A stretch of 64,000 nt of DNA from Lunularia cruciata (Eukaryota > Streptophyta > Marchantiopsida > Lunulariales > Lunulariaceae): NCBI GenBank assembly GCA_948567375.1, contig OX419756.1:66256552-66320551 (forward strand), in the 5' to 3' direction. The notes beneath the pieces were generated by a model. That model was not told where the DNA came from, ran no database searches, and saw nothing but the letters and a program-made list of their open reading frames with translations. This document shows, one piece after another, positions 58,801 through 64,000 of this stretch (within the stretch, counting starts at the first letter, position 1; each line of letters starts with the position of its first letter). The position numbers were made by a program, and so were the translations under genes.

Positions 58801-59399
58801 ATCCATACCAAACTAGCTTGTGGATATCTTGTGGATCTAAGAATTCCTAACTCTTTCCTCAAAGCCAAGCATAGATATAATACCAAGTCAATATATTACA
58901 ATCAAGATTTGTGGTTCTCACTTGTAAGCTCCTCTAAAAGAGTATCACTTCTATCTTGGCTATGACTAAATCTGGTTAAACATGACTAATTTAGAAGCTT
59001 AGGTAATTTCTATTACAATATATTTAACTAATCAAAAAAATGAAACTAGATAACCCAATAGAGCATACACGCACTCATGGATGTTATAATTACTCATATG
59101 CTAAGATTTGACTTTGTCCTTGGAATGTATGTCCTTTTACCTTCTTTGATGTACCTTCAAATTATTATTGTTGATCCCATCAAAGTGTCCTCCACCAAAT
59201 TTTTTGAGATCTTACTTGTAATTGCTCCATAGCTTCATATGAAAGATTCAAAGTATTTCAGATAAAAAATAAAATAATTATTACCTTCCTTGTAGTGCTC
59301 TACCATTTTCTTGCTTGAAATGTGTCACACCTTCCTTTTTCTTCCATATTCTTGTTTCATTCAAACCAAAGAATTTCTTTTACCTCCTCCAATACTATC
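55801..59399. other. Very AT-rich DNA, no gene recognised
   Basis: 56700-57250 reads slightly more like old coding sequence but gives no family motif. The remainder shows nothing. Confidence 0.35.
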
Positions 59400-59487
59400 A
59401 GTTGATACATAGTGACTTCTTTAATTTCTCTATAATACTTATGAGTTGATACTTAGTGACTTCTTTAATTTATTTATAATGTAAGAA
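59400..59487. repeat. Two-copy tandem duplication, 44-base period
   Basis: agttgatacatagtgacttc (59400) recurs as agttgatacttagtgacttc (59444), each followed by tttaattt(c/a) and a TATAAT-like run. Confidence 0.8.
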
Positions 59488-59499
59488 CATTAAAGTAAA

Positions 59500-60780
59500 T
59501 ATGCAAAGTAGACTCAATACCATATACCAAATTAAATAGAAAATATTTGGTAGAGGTCCTCATGGTTGTATTATACTTCTGTTTTCTTGTTGCAATGATT
59601 CTTAGCTCCATCTTTAGCTACCATCATACATAAAATTTGATTGGTTCTCTATTAACCTATTTGAGTTTGTTTTGTAGTATGTAGTTGCACTTTTTTGTTT
59701 CAGAAAAAAATTATAGCATGACCATAGTGATATTCCATATAAACTCTGCTCCGTGATTGAAAGCAAACTCAAATAGGCAACCAAATCTAGTGATAATGAG
59801 TTTAGAAAGAAATGTGCAAATTTAATGTTCATTTTTATCTCACAATGGTCCAACCTCTAAAACACTTGGTAAAACTATTAGCATACATTTTTTTTCTTAG
59901 AGAAATATAGAAGTACACACAAAGTCAATACTCTATTTCTCAAATTATACTATAAAGAGAATTATCTAAGAAGTAAGGTGGAGGTAGACTTACTAGCAAC
60001 AACTTTATAGATATTATAAGCTATCAATAGTCTAGATAATCCTTGAAAATATCTCTACAGTTAAAATCTACATCTAAAATCTTTAAGCAATAATATTTTC
60101 TTTAAAGTTACCTCCATATACTTGGATATCTTGAAACTCCTTCATGAGTTGGATAGATTTCTCCCTACACTTTAAAATTTTGAAGTAGACTATCTTATCC
60201 TTCATGAAAAATGTATTTTCCATCATTGTGTAAGGCCTTCCTACCCTTAGCATGCATCTTATCTCTCAAATAAAGTAAAAAGAGATTGCACAATTCCACA
60301 ATCTCTTTGTATTGTATAAGAACCTCTTGAGTGACCAAAATGGTCATAAGTTCCTCATTTAGGAAGGAGTTACCATTTTCTCAACTCCATCATGATGATT
60401 GACTCAATCAACAAAACAAGATTACTTTTTTTTCTTCTTATGCTTATTCTCAATTGTATGAGTATAATCCACTTAGCTAGCTTTTCCTCCATATTGAGGT
60501 TGTTGAAAATCAATTCCCTATGATTTGTGACAAGTGTGCCTTCAATCCAACCAAGTATTGCCAAAACTTCTTAAGACCAAAAATCACTACCAACTCTTCT
60601 CTATTTGGATAGTTTTCTTCCTTAAAACAAATTTTCTACTTGCATAAACTATTAGAGTACCATGTTTGTCCTGGTGTAATTGACTATGTATGCATCTTAT
60701 AACTATATTGAAAGCATTGGTGTAGAAAATAACAGGCTTATAGAGAAAATCTTATATTGTGTAACAGTAAAATATCCATA
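59500..60780 (-). pseudogene. Decayed Ty3/gypsy element, integrase and RNase H on minus strand
   Basis: On the minus strand, RNase H wording appears first: ASRKF..KK.I near 60640-60600, then VTNHRELIFNNLNMEEKLAK and WIILIQ (60540-60450), resembling the usual TDH.AL...L....GR.ARW...LQ. Further along, HGAEFIWNIT, then KSATTYYKTNSNRLIENQ (about 59770-59640), resembles the integrase block ATPYYPQ.NG..E. The order RNase H then integrase supports Ty3/gypsy. Stops and frameshifts are frequent. It is more diverged than the 28-43 kb copies and a different lineage. Confidence 0.6.
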
Positions 60781-63700
60781 TTAATTCTAGACAAAATCCT
60801 AAAAAAGTCCTTTGCAAATTCTAGTTCCTTTACTGAACTAGCACTAGCACTAGCACTTCCTCCCTTAGAACACCTATGGAAGCTATAAGAGTCTAGCAAG
60901 TAGACTCAAAGTAGCATAATAAAAGACATATATCAAGAATTAGAAGGTTATACAAAATACTCACCGCATTGAGTATCTTTAATTTCTATTTTGTACCATT
61001 GGATCAAACTGCTCTTTGGAATTGTCTTGACATTATAAATACACACATTGATGTCTATTATCTTGATGATCCAAAATAGCTTCTCTATAGATCATTCTCC
61101 ATGACTACATATACAAGTCACTTGCCAATTTGCTATATTATCCAACATGATGGCTAAACCTTCATGCATCTATATATACCTAGTGTGGGTTCTCATAGTG
61201 TAAGAGTAAAGTTTTAATGTTTTCCCAATAATAACTCCTAAAGCTCAACACCTCCTCATCTTCTTAAACTAGAAGAACAAAGGAGGTGAATGATAGCATT
61301 TATTGTTATGTAGTGGTCAATTCTCTAAACTTTTATAGGAAAAAAAGAATAATTTCCATTAAGATATTTGATTTACATCATGATACTTGAAAGAAAGTAA
61401 GAATCCTATATAATCTTAATCCAAGATAGATTACAAGGGATCCAACACTTAACCTTCCTTAGTATATGATTTCATAGTATGCTTTCAAGCTAACCAAGTG
61501 CTACCCTTTCCTCCTCAATGAACAATAAAATTTATTTTATTTCATTTTGAGATAATCAATACATATTAGCAAAAACTACTAACTTTATATTTAAGCCTTG
61601 AAATTACATTGATATTGAATGGATGAAAGAATATAATGTCATGAAGTATTTTGACTAGTGTGATCATTATCTTCAACCATGTGTCCATATCCCAAGTTTC
61701 TTAAGTATAATAACTGTTTTTTGGGATTATATGATGCATCAATTGAGTTAATCAAGGTGAGTGGAGTAAAATATTTTGCTCTCATATGCTCCTATATTCT
61801 ATTGACAGATTAATCTATTTGATCATGTGTTTATCAAAGTAACCTTGTTTTGTGGACCATATAAACCAAAAGAGATAAATATCAAGTAAGATAGAGTTTT
61901 ATTTCCTTATAATTTGTTATTAAATATAAAACTATGGGCAGTTTACATTACCTCTCAAAAATAAATTAACAATAGTTAGATTTTCATTTCTTGTGGTGGT
62001 CTTTATATAAGAGACGTTCTTGCTTCTTAGGTATAATTAAGATCAATGTATCACCAAGTGTATTCCCACTTGAAAATTTTGGTCTATGCTTCTTCAAGTT
62101 AAAATTCAAAGATAGATGGTAATTTTATCTTTTTCTATTACATCTATAACTACTCCAAGATATTTTCACCATAAGGATAGCAATTTCATTGATTTTTTAT
62201 CCAAATATATCTTCCTCCATGTTTTCTTTCCTTAGTGTTTGTGAAGTTTATAATTTTTATTTCTACAACATTTTTAAGCTATAATACTATGAAAAAAACC
62301 CCTCTAAGGTAGCTAAATGGAAAGGCAACATCAATTTATAATCAAATAAAGAACATAGAAGAAAAATATATTGAAGATTATAAGAAAGTTAAACTTAGAG
62401 GCAAATTACACATTTCAACAACTTTGACTACATATGTTGTTCTATCTTCATCTACACAAGCTTCTTTCATATTATAAATTGATTTTTTTAAGGAATCTAT
62501 GAATATTACCTATCAAAATCCACAACATCTAATGAATAGAATAGACTAGAATATGACTTAATTTATATATCACCAATATCTTATTTTTCTTAATTAGTTC
62601 CTCTTGCTTAGTAAAGTTATCTAGTGAATTATAAAATCCAGCATTTTACATTTATGCATGTTATGATTTCAAGATATTTTCACTTAACTCATTGAGTATT
62701 ATACAAGTTCATGCTTAGCACAAACTTCAATCAAACTACTAGCTCTAGCATTGAATGAAATCAATCTTGATTTTATAAAATTTTACTATAGCATATGCTC
62801 TTTTAAAATCTCTTCCATACTACAATACCACCACATAAATTGAATCTTCTCTACATATGGAGCAATAGTTCCTAATCTTCAATGGTTGGTGAAAATAAAC
62901 TTCTTTAAATATTATAAGTTGCTTGATTTTTACAATAGTCAGGAAAATTTTCTTGCGACAAGATTTATAATGTAATTTCTTGATGGGAATGAGAATATAT
63001 TTAAGATAAAAGCCTTGGTTAGTCCTCCTCTTATTATAGTAGTTACCTCTTTCAATTAAGATCCCAACTAAGTATTTATCTTTGAAGGTGTTTGATATGT
63101 TGTGATGATCAAATAGTTTGTATCATTAATATTATCCTCAAGATATAAATCCTGTTATACAAGTGATTGGCTCATCTTCTATTTCCTCTTAATATAGCAA
63201 TGGTTGCATAATTAGTCTCAAAAATCATCATTTATGGAAGAACAAACTTTGGAAGAATTTGCATATGTTGAGATTGGACATGGTATCCTAAAGATGAAAA
63301 ATTAAGATCTTCTTTCTCATTCTTGTTCTCCATCTTAGCCATATTTAAAGAGACATTTTATCTGATTTAAAGTGTGCATTATGAAACAATCTCACCTTTA
63401 CATTTGGAAGTTAGCTTGTATTTCTTGTAAGAAGAAGTATGCTCTAGGCTCTTCCTTCTCCAACTCTCATGTGGATGAATGGTTGGCTCTCTTTATTTTG
63501 TGAATATTTCTTTGTGAATTTTTCTCCTCCAAGTGCATATGAAGAATTGGAGTGTTATTTTTATGGTAGAAGTCATTTTTAAGATGTGCAATTTAGGTAT
63601 GAAGTTCTCCATTTCAAAAGAAGGAGTCAAGTTTTCTACAGATTTTATGATTCTGTTTAGGGTTGATAACAAATGGATAAGAAAATCTTCTAGACGAGAT

Positions 63701-64000
63701 GACTATCTTCTCTTCTTCAAGATTGTGCCTTTTAGCTCCAAAGACCCTTTTTATTTGGAGTACTTGTTTCAACACTATTCATGATAAAAAATTTATCCAC
63801 CGTATGTCATGGTTCTCCTTATGTCTTATCCACCATATGTCATGTTAGTATCATGAGGATCACCATATTTAAAATTCACAGGTAGATATTCCATGAGCAA
63901 ATTTTGGTGTTCAATAAAACTCCTCAAAAATGCATGTGTTGTGCAAGAAGTGATATTAAATTTGGGACTACATTTGAATTCCTTTATCATTCATCTTTTA
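60781..64000. other. AT-rich DNA, probably further retroelement remnants
   Basis: 60781-62000 may hold the RT part of the preceding minus-strand element, but I could not identify its catalytic box. The open frame 63533-63784 (+) matches nothing I know. Near 63795-63842 the phrase tatccacc(g/a)tatgtcatg occurs twice. Confidence 0.3.

Overview
The window is nuclear DNA of a land plant. The evidence is spliced genes with short GT-AG introns, two plant protein families reconstructed exon by exon, and nested LTR retrotransposons primed by initiator-Met tRNA. The compact genes in a moderately GC-rich island, set in very AT-rich retrotransposon debris, fit a seed-free plant such as a moss. That last step is inference, and the species cannot be fixed from sequence alone.

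Layout. (1) 1-5.2 kb: AT-rich repeat DNA. It holds an LTR fragment folded into a large inverted repeat, a probable copia remnant and a second four-copy inverted repeat. (2) About 5.2-26.3 kb: a gene island with visibly higher GC. It carries an intronless mRNA cap guanine-N7 methyltransferase 2-like gene (+, 5661-7139), a seven-exon PNPOx/Alr4036-type FMN-binding protein gene (-, 12567-10219) and a three-exon DOXC-type 2-oxoglutarate/Fe(II) dioxygenase gene (-, 22927-20983). The long stretches between them show no gene I can recognise. (3) 27.2-45 kb: a layered retrotransposon stack. A copia-type LTR with primer site is followed by a minus-strand chromovirus. That chromovirus is split first by a plus-strand relative (29603-35102) and then by a minus-strand relative (37324-42876). 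Both insertions have matching 5-bp target duplications. An older, heavily decayed gypsy integrase, itself hit by a solo LTR, lies to the right. (4) 45-64 kb: very AT-rich degenerate repeats, including copia-like LTR relics, tandem duplications, a LINE-like reverse transcriptase tail and a decayed minus-strand gypsy element.

The three genes share no obvious pathway: RNA capping, a flavin split-barrel protein and small-molecule oxidation. They look like ordinary single genes rather than a cluster. The most interesting observation is in the chromovirus LTRs. Upstream of the TATA box they carry arrays that match the plant heat-shock element (alternating GAA/TTC with 2-nt spacing), which suggests a heat-responsive retrotransposon family. 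The same family also has a 20-residue coding repeat of variable copy number between protease and reverse transcriptase. I found no CRISPR array, rRNA, convincing tRNA, or organellar or bacterial insert.
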